This document shows, one piece after another, positions 34,905-43,527 of a stretch of DNA of 64,000 bases. The stretch spans positions 62,001 to 126,000 of the forward strand of contig CACYRK010000004.1 in NCBI GenBank assembly GCA_902776835.1, written 5' to 3'. The position numbers were made by a program, and so were the translations under genes. The stretch comes from an uncultured Bacteroidales bacterium. GTDB taxonomy: Bacteria > Bacteroidota > Bacteroidia > Bacteroidales > Muribaculaceae. The notes under the pieces are model-generated. The model was not told the origin of the DNA. It saw nothing but the letters and a program-made list of their open reading frames with translations, and made no database searches. Positions within the stretch are counted from its first letter, which is position 1. The number at the start of each line of letters is the position of its first letter.

Positions 34905-34960
34905 AGCGGCGCTCCCTTTGGCTGGGGAGCGCCGCTGATGTGGCTGCCGCCTAAGCGGCC
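34905..34960. repeat. Composite gene-end element, copy 2
   Basis: Hairpin AGCGGCGCTCCC (34905-34916) / GGGAGCGCCGCT (34925-34936), then GCCGCCTAAGCGGCC (34946-34960). Read on the minus strand it follows the dockerin end of the M6 protease in the same order as copy 1 (27874-27928) follows the dockerin end of amylase 1. Confidence 0.8.
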
Positions 34961-34978
34961 TTAATCATTATGCATTAA

Positions 34979-37792
34979 TTAGTTTCCCAACAGGATGTTG
35001 ATTAGGCGGTTGAGGTCCATCACGTCGACGATGGTGTCGGCGTTGAGGTCGGCGCGGCCGTCGTAGTTTGCGGCGTTGTCATTGCCCAGAATGATGGCAA
35101 CCATGATGTTTAGGTCGTCGCCATTGACCAAGCCGTCGGCATTGATGTCGCCCTCGAGTTGCACGGCGCCCTCAAGGGTCACAGTGCCAAACTCGCTCCA
35201 CACGCTGTGGTGGTTGTCGGCATAAACGCCGTACACCTTATAGTTATATCCCTTGCCACTCTGCAGGCCAGTCACCGTGTAGAAGTTGTCGGTGATGCCT
35301 TCGATGGTGCGCATGGTCTCGTCGCCGTACTCGGTCACACGGCGCGGGCCGTTCAGTGCCTCGGTGGCGTCGCCAGCATAAACCTCCAGGCCGGTAACAA
35401 TCACGGGCTTGCCCTTGTCGGTGCCTTGAATCTTGAGGTACTGCGGATACTTCACGTCGCCCTTAAGCAGCAGAGTGTAAGTGTTAGGCGTTTCATCGGG
35501 TACGGTAACGGTTTTGCTGGCACCGTCGAAGTAGATGCGCACGGGGCAGTTGGTCTTGCCGGTGTAAGTCTTCAAGGTGATTTTCACCGTCATCTCGCCG
35601 TCGTAGTTAACCAAGTCAAGCGCGGGACTAACCAGAGCGCCAGTGGCACCCGAAGTGGAGGTAAGGCCCAGTCGCACGCCGCCCACCACCTGGTAAACGT
35701 TCTGTCCCTGCCATCCGGCGTTGTCCATGTAGTTATTGAGTGTGGTGGCGATATTTGTCGAAGCATTCTTGGTGCACTTGACGAAGGTCTCGGTGAGGAG
35801 CAGTTTGTAAGGCAGCACGCCGTCCTGAGTCACCTTGAGGGTGTAACTGGTTACGTTCTTCATCGCGTTCCATCGTGCGGTGAACGACGAGTTGGTGACC
35901 TCGGCCGGGTTGATGGCCAGCAGGATGGGCGTCTCGGTAAGAGTTACCGTTACGGGGTCGCTCCAATCGCCGGTTTGGCCGTTGGTATAAGTCACACGCA
36001 CCTTAGCAGTATAGGTGCCGCCCGGCTCCAGGCCGGTGATGGTGGTCACCGTGTCGGTGAGGTTGGTGATGTTGCGGTTGTAAGTGGGAGTGTCGCTTGA
36101 CGCGCTGCTCACATTGAGGGTGAACGACTGCACGTTTTTCACGCGAGTCCACGAGGCGGTGAAGCCGTTGTCGGTCACCGAGGCCGCATCCACGGGATTC
36201 ATTTCGGGAATATCCATGACGAACTCACCACGGCGATACCACAGGCTCACCTTGCCACTGGAGAGTTGGGTAATCTCGGTGACGGGCTTGCCCAGTTTGC
36301 CAGCAGAACCCAGGTTAAGACTTGCTGCCGGTGTCGAGGTGTCGGTGAAACTGTTGTTGCCATTATAGGGATACAAGTCGCGACTCTCGGAGGTAGTACT
36401 CAAATTGTTGTCGGCCGGGATGATGGTCATGCGCTGCATGTCGTAGTTGTTGACCACGTTGCTGTTCCATGCCGAAGCGTCGTAGGTGATATGGTCGATT
36501 TTCAGACCTTTCGACGGCAAGTACTGGTCCCATCCGCTCTTTTGGCGGTTCTCCAGGATGAAGTACTCGTTGTGGTTCTCGTCGTTGACAATCTTTATTG
36601 CCTGGCCCGTGTCGCTGGTGAGCGGGTCGAGGGTGTACTGTGTGTTCTCGGTGGGATCGATAAGAGTCATCCACCCCATGAAGTTGCGGTCATAGCCACT
36701 ATAGCCGCATGGCGTGTCGCTGTTGTCCAGATAGCATCCGCTATTCATCAGCGACCAGTTACCCATGCCGTAGTGGCCGCCGTAATTGGTGTCGTAGTAG
36801 TCGGGCAGACCCAGGCAGTGCGAGAACTCGTGGCAGAAGGTGCCCACGCCGTCGATACGATAGGTGGGATTCCACCATGAGCCCGACGATACAAGTTCGT
36901 TGAACACAGCAAACTTGTCGATGGTGACACCGTCCTGCTCAAACGAGTCATAGTTGCTCTGGCCGTAATAGTAGGCCGACGCCATGTTCCACTGGCAGGG
37001 CCATATCGACTCGGCTACCGAACTCGAGGCCTCGCCCACACCGGCGTAGAGAACCACAATCACGTCGACCATGTTGTCGCCGTCGTTGTCGAACTGGCTG
37101 AAATCGACATCGGGAAGACCCATAACACCCTCATAAATCATATCGCCGAGGAGTTTATCGTTGACCGATTGGCCACTGACGGTTGCGTGTGCGCCGTAAT
37201 ACGAACGATTGTGCGCCAACGACACCACGCCCATCACTTCGAACTGCGGGGTGAAGGCACCACGCGACTGGTCGGTGAAGTACTGCAGGCACGACTTGTT
37301 CTTGGTGTTGAACTGCTGTTCGAAAGTAGCCACGGGATCAGCATCCTTGAATTTAACATCGGTGTACTCCACCAGGATAATGGGGATTTTAGGCGATCCC
37401 ATCGTAGGCACCTGTGTGCCAGCCTTACGCTGCACGTTGGCGCTCGCGCGGCGGGCTCTCGCCACGCTCTGGTCGCGGTATTCCAGTTTCAACTCTTTCT
37501 CATGCGAAGCGACATAAGCCTGCTCGGCTTTGTCGCGGCTCTTGAGGTTGTGGGCACGCACGTTAGTGCGTCCGGCGGTGGTTGCGTAGTAGAAGTCGCC
37601 CTTGTCGTCGCGATTCACCACGTATCCGTCTTCGGTAATCATTGCGCTGCCCCACTCGTCGCCCACCAAGCGCACGGTAATCATTGTGCCGTCGCTTTGT
37701 TCAAAAAAGAATGGTGTGGGCCGTGCTGGCACGGCGCTGGCCACCACAGCCATCAGGCAGGCGACCATTACTAAAAGTGAACGTTTTAACAT
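34979..37792 (-). CDS. M6-family metalloprotease with fibronectin-III-like domains and C-terminal dockerin
   Basis: The ATG at 37790-37792 gives 937 aa with signal peptide MLKRSLLVMVACLMAVVASA. Residues about 130-480 are an M6 (immune inhibitor A-like) peptidase with zinc motif HEFSHCLGLPD (H321, E322, H325, later D). Before it is a prodomain-like region (SDGTMITVRLVGDEWGSAMITEDGY). Downstream come two fibronectin III-like units (TDNGFTASWTRVKNVQSFTLNV and TNSSFTARWNAMKNVTSYTLKV), a jelly-roll-like segment (CTKNASTNIATTLNNYMDNAG), and a dockerin pair at the end (GDINADGLVNGDDLN, DTIVDVMDLNRLINILLGN). Secreted protease of unknown target. A dockerin on a protease parallels proteases and inhibitors found in cellulosomes. 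A TACCTTTG element on the minus strand (37828-37835) is the likely promoter. Confidence 0.92.
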   Translation of the reverse strand: MLKRSLLVMVACLMAVVASAVPARPTPFFFEQSDGTMITVRLVGDEWGSAMITEDGYVVNRDDKGDFYYATTAGRTNVRAHNLKSRDKAEQAYVASHEKELKLEYRDQSVARARRASANVQRKAGTQVPTMGSPKIPIILVEYTDVKFKDADPVATFEQQFNTKNKSCLQYFTDQSRGAFTPQFEVMGVVSLAHNRSYYGAHATVSGQSVNDKLLGDMIYEGVMGLPDVDFSQFDNDGDNMVDVIVVLYAGVGEASSSVAESIWPCQWNMASAYYYGQSNYDSFEQDGVTIDKFAVFNELVSSGSWWNPTYRIDGVGTFCHEFSHCLGLPDYYDTNYGGHYGMGNWSLMNSGCYLDNSDTPCGYSGYDRNFMGWMTLIDPTENTQYTLDPLTSDTGQAIKIVNDENHNEYFILENRQKSGWDQYLPSKGLKIDHITYDASAWNSNVVNNYDMQRMTIIPADNNLSTTSESRDLYPYNGNNSFTDTSTPAASLNLGSAGKLGKPVTEITQLSSGKVSLWYRRGEFVMDIPEMNPVDAASVTDNGFTASWTRVKNVQSFTLNVSSASSDTPTYNRNITNLTDTVTTITGLEPGGTYTAKVRVTYTNGQTGDWSDPVTVTLTETPILLAINPAEVTNSSFTARWNAMKNVTSYTLKVTQDGVLPYKLLLTETFVKCTKNASTNIATTLNNYMDNAGWQGQNVYQVVGGVRLGLTSTSGATGALVSPALDLVNYDGEMTVKITLKTYTGKTNCPVRIYFDGASKTVTVPDETPNTYTLLLKGDVKYPQYLKIQGTDKGKPVIVTGLEVYAGDATEALNGPRRVTEYGDETMRTIEGITDNFYTVTGLQSGKGYNYKVYGVYADNHHSVWSEFGTVTLEGAVQLEGDINADGLVNGDDLNIMVAIILGNDNAANYDGRADLNADTIVDVMDLNRLINILLGN

Positions 37793-37920
37793 AGTATATA
37801 ATAATCTAATAATTTTCGATTGGACCGCAAAGGTACAAAAATAGTGACAAAGAGCAAGACCTTGCCACATTAAAAAAGATTATAAATTAAAATACTTAAT
37901 CGAATGTGTTATTACAGCGG

Positions 37921-38922
37921 CTAAAACACCTTGCGTCCACGCAAGTAGTGGTCGACCACAATGTTGCATCGGCACTCGGGCAACTCGTGTAGCAAGTTGC
38001 GTGATGGGTGCTGCGTGTAACGCGAGCGCATGCGGCGGTAGTCGCGGTGCGCCTTTATGATTGCCCGAGCATCGCCCCAGTGCCACTTGGCTATTGCCAT
38101 GCCGAATGCCAGGGTGTCCATCAGGCGCCTGACGAGCAGCAACCGTCGCCCTTCGCTGGCGGGCAGATTTTTGTGAAGCAACAACAAGTTGTTGCGGAAG
38201 TTGAGGTATGTCTTGCGCGGGTTGCCCTGCGGCAGACTGGCCCCACCCAGGTGGTAGACCCGGCTTTGGGGCACCATGCGTATGTCGTAGCCCAGCAGGT
38301 GGATGCGCCAGCACAGGTCGATTTCCTCCATGTGGGCGAAGAAGTCGCTGTCGAGACCTCCCGCACGGCGATACAACTCGGTGCGCACCACCAGGCAGGC
38401 TCCGCTGGCCCAAAGGATGCTGGGCGTGATGTCGTCGTACTGCCCGTTGTCGTCCTCGATGGCCTCGAAGATGCGTCCACGGCAGTAAGGATAACCGTGC
38501 TTGTCGAGGTATCCCCCGGCGGCACCGGCATATTCAAACACCTCGCGCCCGTCGTCGCGGTCGTGCAGCAGTTTGGGCTGCAGAGCGCCCACGTCGTCGT
38601 GCTCGTTGAGGTATTCGACCAGCGGCTCCAGCCAGTGCTCGGGCGTGCGCACATCGCTGTTGAGCAAAACGGTGACGGGGTGCTCCACCTGGTCGAAGGC
38701 GCGGTTGTAGCCCTCGGCGAAGCCGTAGTTCTTGTCAAGAGCAATCACACCCACGCTGGGGAACTCGTCGCGGAGCACCTCCAGGCTGTTGTCGCTGCTG
38801 CCGTTGTCGGCCACGATGACATCGGCCAGCGCCGATGGCGTATTTGCCACCACGCTGGGCAGATAGCGTCGCAGCAGTGCCGCGCCGTTCCAGTTGAGTA
38901 TGATTACAGCCACTTGTTTCAT
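37921..38922 (-). CDS. Glycosyltransferase family 2
   Basis: The 333-aa protein starts VAVIILNWNGAALLRRYLPS and has DVIVADNGSSDNS, NYGFAEGYNRAF, LLNSDVRTPEHWLEPL (DxD-like site) and the acceptor-site motif FFAHMEEIDLCWRIHLLGYD, typical of rhamnosyltransferase-like GT2 enzymes. A single hydrophobic stretch near residue 270-285 may associate with the membrane. It probably transfers a sugar to a cell-surface glycan; donor unknown. Its ATG overlaps the mtaB stop codon by 4 bp, so it is translationally coupled to a tRNA-modifying enzyme, a conserved type of neighbourhood that does not itself imply shared function. Confidence 0.93.
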   Translation of the reverse strand: MKQVAVIILNWNGAALLRRYLPSVVANTPSALADVIVADNGSSDNSLEVLRDEFPSVGVIALDKNYGFAEGYNRAFDQVEHPVTVLLNSDVRTPEHWLEPLVEYLNEHDDVGALQPKLLHDRDDGREVFEYAGAAGGYLDKHGYPYCRGRIFEAIEDDNGQYDDITPSILWASGACLVVRTELYRRAGGLDSDFFAHMEEIDLCWRIHLLGYDIRMVPQSRVYHLGGASLPQGNPRKTYLNFRNNLLLLHKNLPASEGRRLLLVRRLMDTLAFGMAIAKWHWGDARAIIKAHRDYRRMRSRYTQHPSRNLLHELPECRCNIVVDHYLRGRKVF

Positions 38923-40235
38923 GAGTTCTCGATAATGGTGGCCTCAACGCTGAGGTCGTCGTTTATAGTGTTCAGTCGCACGGGCACCACTGTGTTGGCC
39001 AGGGTGTCGCGGCGCGTGACGTTAACACGTATATAATTGTCGGTGAAGCCATGCATCACCGGCTTGCCTGCCGAGTGCTCGAGCAGCACGGGGCGCGTGG
39101 TGCCCAAGAAGCGGCCTATGTACTCGCGCTGCTTGGCGTCGCTCAGATCAATCATGCGTGCGGCGCGCTCTTGCTTGTCGCGCTGGCTCACCACATAGGG
39201 TATGCGCAGTGCCATGGTTCCCGGGCGCTCGCTGTAGGGGAACACGTGCAGGTGCTGCAAGTCGAGCGAGGCGATAAAGCGGTAACTGTCGTCGAAGCGT
39301 TCGGGTGTCTCGCCACGGCTGCCAACCATCACGTCCACGCCGATAAAGCAGTGTGGCATCACTTGACGGCAACGCTCGACCTTGCGCGCGAAAAGGTCGC
39401 GGTCATAGTGCCGACGCATGAGTCGCAGCACCTCGTCGTTGCCGCACTGCAGCGGTATGTGGAAATGCGGCATGAAAGCCCTCGACGCAGCCACGAAGTC
39501 GATAATCTCGTCGCTCAGCAAGTCGGGCTCGAGCGAAGAGATGCGGTAACGCTCGATTCCCTCGACAGCATCGAGTGCGCGCAGCAAGTCGATAAACTTC
39601 TCGCCGGTGCCCTTTCCGAAGTCTCCGATGTTGACGCCGGTGATGACTATCTCGCGTCCCCCGGCTTGCGCCACCTGCCGGGCCTGACCCACCAGTTGGT
39701 CAATAGTGCCGCATCGGCTTCGTCCGCGGGCAAAGGGTATGGTGCAATAACTGCAGTAGTAGTCGCAGCCGTCTTGCACCTTGAGCCAATAGCGCGTGCG
39801 GTCGCCGCACTCGCACGAGGGACTGAACCGCCTGATTTGCGGGGTGGGCGTCACCTGCAAAGTGCGCTGGCGGTCATCGAGCCAGCGGGTCACATACTGT
39901 GCAATGTCGAGTTTTTGCTCGCTTCCCAGCACGATGTCCACACCTGGGATTTGCGCGATTTCCTCGCCTTTGAGTTGGGCATAGCAGCCAGTGACCACCA
40001 CCAGCGCTTGGGGGTAGCGCTTGATGAGGCTGCGTATGTGCTGGCGACACTTGCGGTCGGCCAGTTCGGTCACGCTGCAGGTGTTCACCACGCACACCGT
40101 GGGCACATCGTCCTTCTCGGCGGGCATAATACCGCTGTCGGCGAGCAATTTACCCATTGTCGCCGTCTCCGAAAAGTTGAGTTTGCACCCAAGTGTCTCA
40201 AACCGCACCGTATGTCGTGTTGTGCTATCGCCCAT
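38919..40235 (-). CDS. mtaB: tRNA t6A37 methylthiotransferase MtaB
   Basis: The 438-aa protein is a radical SAM methylthiotransferase. N-terminal UPF0004 domain with RFETLGCKLNFSETATMGK, VNTCSVTELADRKCRQ and VTGCYAQLKGEEI supplies three cysteines for the second cluster. The radical SAM motif CDYYCSYCTIPFARG follows, then VITGVNIGDFG and LEPDLLSDEIIDF, and a C-terminal TRAM-like domain. The GCKLNFSET sequence fits MtaB, whereas MiaB (also in this window) has GCQMNVADSE. MtaB converts t6A to ms2t6A at position 37 of tRNAs reading ANN codons. First gene of a two-gene operon with GT2. Confidence 0.95.
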   Translation of the reverse strand: MGDSTTRHTVRFETLGCKLNFSETATMGKLLADSGIMPAEKDDVPTVCVVNTCSVTELADRKCRQHIRSLIKRYPQALVVVTGCYAQLKGEEIAQIPGVDIVLGSEQKLDIAQYVTRWLDDRQRTLQVTPTPQIRRFSPSCECGDRTRYWLKVQDGCDYYCSYCTIPFARGRSRCGTIDQLVGQARQVAQAGGREIVITGVNIGDFGKGTGEKFIDLLRALDAVEGIERYRISSLEPDLLSDEIIDFVAASRAFMPHFHIPLQCGNDEVLRLMRRHYDRDLFARKVERCRQVMPHCFIGVDVMVGSRGETPERFDDSYRFIASLDLQHLHVFPYSERPGTMALRIPYVVSQRDKQERAARMIDLSDAKQREYIGRFLGTTRPVLLEHSAGKPVMHGFTDNYIRVNVTRRDTLANTVVPVRLNTINDDLSVEATIIENS

Positions 40236-40326
40236 GGTTTGTCAATAATTAAATTGCAAAGTTACTGAAAAATCCCGAAATACACAGCCAGTGAGTCACG
40301 AATTTCGGATTTTTCAAATTTCGGAG

Positions 40327-40401
40327 TTTTAATGCGAATCTCGCGAATAGGGATTTAACGCGAATTTCGCGAAGGAAGAGTTTTAACGCGAATTACGCGA
40401 A
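40327..40401. repeat. Three tandem palindromic motifs (TTTTAACGCGAATTNCGCGAA)
   Basis: Copies at 40327-40347, 40354-40373 and 40381-40401 are spaced 27 bp apart and each carries a palindromic core CGCGAATTNCGCG (first copy degenerate). A half copy (TTGCGCGAATTA) lies at about 40423. They sit in the 219-bp gap between the mtaB start and the end of the RsmF-like gene. Confidence 0.88.
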
Positions 40402-40454
40402 ATATTTTTTGTTTTTTTGACCTTGCGCGAATTATTTTGTTGATTATCCTGCGC

Positions 40455-41822
40455 TTATAGGATGGTGGGCGGTGTATCGGGGAGGTGCGAAGTGAGGATT
40501 CGCAGTGGTTTGGGATACAGGTTGTTGGCTCGGTTGCCCAGGTTGTTGACGAAGCCCATGTGTCGGCCGCGGTGTGTGAGCAGCACGTAGCCCCTGGGCG
40601 CGTCGATGACCACCGCCTCGCCCCGCAGATAAGCCAGCGCGGTAGGATAGTCGACCTCGGCAACGGGCCAAGCGCCACGCTGCGCCGCCACGTTCCACGC
40701 CAGAGCCTGATGAGGCATCCAGCCCTTGCCCTTGGCCACCGCCAGCGGCACCCCGGCGCTCAGCACATTCAGGTTGCCAAGCAGTGCCAAGTCGGCCGCC
40801 CACTGCTTGCCGATGGCATGCAACTCGTCGCCGCGCCGCATCACCATCATGTCCTGCGCATTCATCAGCCACTGGCGCAATTCGGCCGGCATGGCGACGG
40901 GGTTGTCGCGCCGCGCCTTTGCTGGGCGCGCTGCTGCCTCGTCGGGCTTGCGGAGCACCGCCATGAAGAGCCCCTCGCCACGCGTGAGGTGCGGCATAAA
41001 GCGGTAGGCCGGGAAAGGCGAGTCGATGGCCGGAGCGATGTGCCACTCATCCTGAATGGGCACCGCCACCGGCTCGGCGCCATAATGCTCAATCAAGTAG
41101 TTAACCATCTGCTCGTTTTCGGCAAGATTAAAGGTGCAGGTGCTGTAAATCATCAAGCCACCGGGCCGCAGTGCGGGCCACACATCGTCGAGGATGCTGC
41201 GCTGGCGTGCGGCGCACTGCTCGACCAACGCGGGACTCCACTGTGCCACGGCCTCGTCGTCCTTGCGCATCATGCCCTCGCCGCTGCACGGCACGTCGGC
41301 GGCCACCACGTCGAAGTGGTGTGTGAGTCGACCCAGGGCGGCCGGTGCGGCATTGGTTACCACCACGTTGTCGTTGCCCCAGCGCATCACGTTGTCGGCC
41401 AGCACGCGTGCACGGCCAGCCACATATTCGTTGGCCACCACCAGCGAGTCCTCCGGCAGGGCCTGAACGGCCGCCGTGGTCTTGCCGCCGGGAGCGGCAC
41501 ACAGGTCGAGATAACGCACCGGCGCATCCACGAGGTTGCGAATCACGTGTGCGATAAACATCGACGAGGCATCCTGCACATAGTACATCCCGGCGTGATG
41601 GTCGACATCGAAGGTAAACGCCGGGCGATCAACACAATAGAAGCCTTGCGGGCACCATGGCACGCGGTCGGCCCCAGCGGGCACCTGCGCGCCGCGACGC
41701 TCGTTGACGCGCACGCTCACGCTGGGCTCGCTGTGCTCCAGCGCGCGAAGCAAGTCGGCCGCCTGCTCGGCCCCGAGCAAATTGCCGATTTGTTCAGCAA
41801 ATAGGGAGTCAATAGTTGTCAT
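40455..41822 (-). CDS. RsmF-like rRNA m5C methyltransferase
   Basis: The ATG at 41820-41822 gives 455 aa (MTTIDSLFAEQIGNLLG); a longer frame to 41843 is open but less likely. It is a NOL1/NOP2/Sun-family SAM-dependent enzyme: YVQDASSMFI, the SAM site YLDLCAAPGGKTTAAVQ, VVAADVPCSGEGMMRKD with one catalytic cysteine, and MIYSTCTFNLAENEQMV with the second. The C-terminal part (ALAYLRGEAVVIDAPRGYVLLTHRG) resembles the PUA-like end of RsmF/YebU. It modifies a cytosine in 16S rRNA. The Bacteroidetes position specificity is not established here. It stands alone, divergent from the first CotH gene. Confidence 0.92.
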   Translation of the reverse strand: MTTIDSLFAEQIGNLLGAEQAADLLRALEHSEPSVSVRVNERRGAQVPAGADRVPWCPQGFYCVDRPAFTFDVDHHAGMYYVQDASSMFIAHVIRNLVDAPVRYLDLCAAPGGKTTAAVQALPEDSLVVANEYVAGRARVLADNVMRWGNDNVVVTNAAPAALGRLTHHFDVVAADVPCSGEGMMRKDDEAVAQWSPALVEQCAARQRSILDDVWPALRPGGLMIYSTCTFNLAENEQMVNYLIEHYGAEPVAVPIQDEWHIAPAIDSPFPAYRFMPHLTRGEGLFMAVLRKPDEAAARPAKARRDNPVAMPAELRQWLMNAQDMMVMRRGDELHAIGKQWAADLALLGNLNVLSAGVPLAVAKGKGWMPHQALAWNVAAQRGAWPVAEVDYPTALAYLRGEAVVIDAPRGYVLLTHRGRHMGFVNNLGNRANNLYPKPLRILTSHLPDTPPTIL

Positions 41823-41949
41823 TTTTGTTGTTTTATGCTGCAAATTTACTGCATTTACTTTTCACTCAAAGAATGTAACAAAAAAAAATTGCTTTTATAA
41901 TGCAATCTCGTGAATTTTATGTAATTTTGACGGATTTTTTGACAGAAGA

Positions 41950-43527
41950 ATGACACGCAAATTATTACTTACGATTTTAGCCGCGACAATGGGTTGCTTG
42001 TTGTCGATGGCCGCCGTGACCGGCGATGTCGACAACAACGGCACCGTCGACGGCACAGACCTGAACGTGCTCATAAATATCGTGCTGGGGCACGCCGACG
42101 TCGTCGACAGCGCCGATGTCAATGGCGACGCTGCAGTCGATGGCCTTGACGTGAACATGCTCATCAACATCTTGCTGGGCAACGAGACTCCGGAGCCCCC
42201 TGTGGATCCGCGCAGCGGACGCGACCGCGTGTGGGACATGGATCAACTGCCCGAGATTCATCTCGAGGTGAGTCTCGACCAATGGAACGCCCTGCTGTCG
42301 CTCTACGACGGCAACGCGATGACCAAGCAATACGTCGAGGCGAGCCAGATGACCATGCTGCTCGCCGGCGAGACCTACACCGTCAGCAGCCCCGGCCTGC
42401 GCATCAAGGGCAACACCTCACGTCGCCGCCCCGAGGGCAACTGGGGCGAGAGTCACCGGCAGAACGGCCAGTTGCGCCACTTCCACATCGGGCTGAATCT
42501 GCGCAAATACTACAAGGACGACGAGCACACCGTGCTGGGCGTGCGCAAGTTTCACCTGAAATGGTTCAAGGACGACCCGATGTATGTGCGCGAACTGTTC
42601 TGCTACAACCTCTTCCGCGAAGCCGGCGTGTGGACCGCTCCGCGCGACAACTACTGCCGCCTGTGGATCAAGATTGAGGGCGACACGCGCGAGAACTACA
42701 TGGGTGTGTACGAGATGATTGAGCCCATCGACGGGCAGTACATCAAGGACCGCGGCGAGCAATTCGAACTCACCGGTGGCAACCTGTGGAAATGCAAATA
42801 TTCTGGCGGCATGGCATCCCTTGCCACCCCCTATAACAGCGACTACTGGTGGGACGACGACAGCGACGACAACCACACCTACACGCTGCAGACCAACACG
42901 TCGCGCTTCGAGGCCGCCAAGGCGCAACTCATCGACTTCCAACTCAAACTCAACGGCAAGGACCGCGAGAGTTTCTACACGTGGATTCAGCAGGTGTGCG
43001 ACGTCGACCTGCTGCTGCACACCTACGCCGTGAATGTGGCCGTGGGCATGTGGGACGACTATTGGAACAACGGCAACAATTACTACCTCTACTTCACCAC
43101 CGAGGATCTTTACGACTACAAGGTGTACCTTTTGCCCTACGACTACGACAACACGCTGGGCACCAGCCTGCAATGCGGCGTGCAGACCGACGCCGGACGC
43201 CAGAACCCGCTGCAATGGGGCCTTGACGGCAACCAACTCATCAAGCGACTGCTCGAATACGACGACTTCAAGGCAATATACGTGGGATACCTGAAAGAAC
43301 TCGTGGACGACGACAGCGACCTGATGCACTTCAACGACGCCACAGCGCGCATAGTCGAGTGGCAGGACAAAATACGCGACTACGTGGACAACGACACCGG
43401 CGAGGAAACCAGAATCTACGACCAGCCCGCCTACTGGGGCAACCATCACGAGTACCGCCTGCTCAACCCCGTCGAGGATGTGAATTTCTTCAAAGTTAAA
43501 GCAAAATCAATCAACCAACTGCAATGA
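41950..43527 (+). CDS. CotH-kinase family protein with N-terminal dockerin (1)
   Basis: The 525-aa protein has a signal peptide (MTRKLLLTILAATMGCLLSMAA) followed at once by a dockerin pair, residues about 24-78 (GDVDNNGTVDGTDLNVLINIVLG and DVNGDAAVDGLDVNMLINILLG). The remainder is a CotH-like protein kinase fold: GLRIKGNTSRRRPEG, KFHLKWFKDDPMYVRELFCYNLFREAGVWTAP, YMGVYEMIEPID, LWKCKYSGG, and the conserved YLLPYDYDNTLGTS, which carries the metal-binding D-Y-D. CotH proteins phosphorylate spore coat proteins in Bacillus; their role in Bacteroidetes is unknown, but CotH-dockerin proteins are known from cellulosome producers. A dockerin at the N-terminus is unusual within this window. The next gene overlaps it by 4 bp. 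Confidence 0.9.
   Translation: MTRKLLLTILAATMGCLLSMAAVTGDVDNNGTVDGTDLNVLINIVLGHADVVDSADVNGDAAVDGLDVNMLINILLGNETPEPPVDPRSGRDRVWDMDQLPEIHLEVSLDQWNALLSLYDGNAMTKQYVEASQMTMLLAGETYTVSSPGLRIKGNTSRRRPEGNWGESHRQNGQLRHFHIGLNLRKYYKDDEHTVLGVRKFHLKWFKDDPMYVRELFCYNLFREAGVWTAPRDNYCRLWIKIEGDTRENYMGVYEMIEPIDGQYIKDRGEQFELTGGNLWKCKYSGGMASLATPYNSDYWWDDDSDDNHTYTLQTNTSRFEAAKAQLIDFQLKLNGKDRESFYTWIQQVCDVDLLLHTYAVNVAVGMWDDYWNNGNNYYLYFTTEDLYDYKVYLLPYDYDNTLGTSLQCGVQTDAGRQNPLQWGLDGNQLIKRLLEYDDFKAIYVGYLKELVDDDSDLMHFNDATARIVEWQDKIRDYVDNDTGEETRIYDQPAYWGNHHEYRLLNPVEDVNFFKVKAKSINQLQ

Noticed and set aside
34692..34964. Gly/Arg-rich open frame in the G-rich gap
   Set aside because: Low-complexity repeats give open frames in several phases; no signal peptide, domain or promoter supports it.
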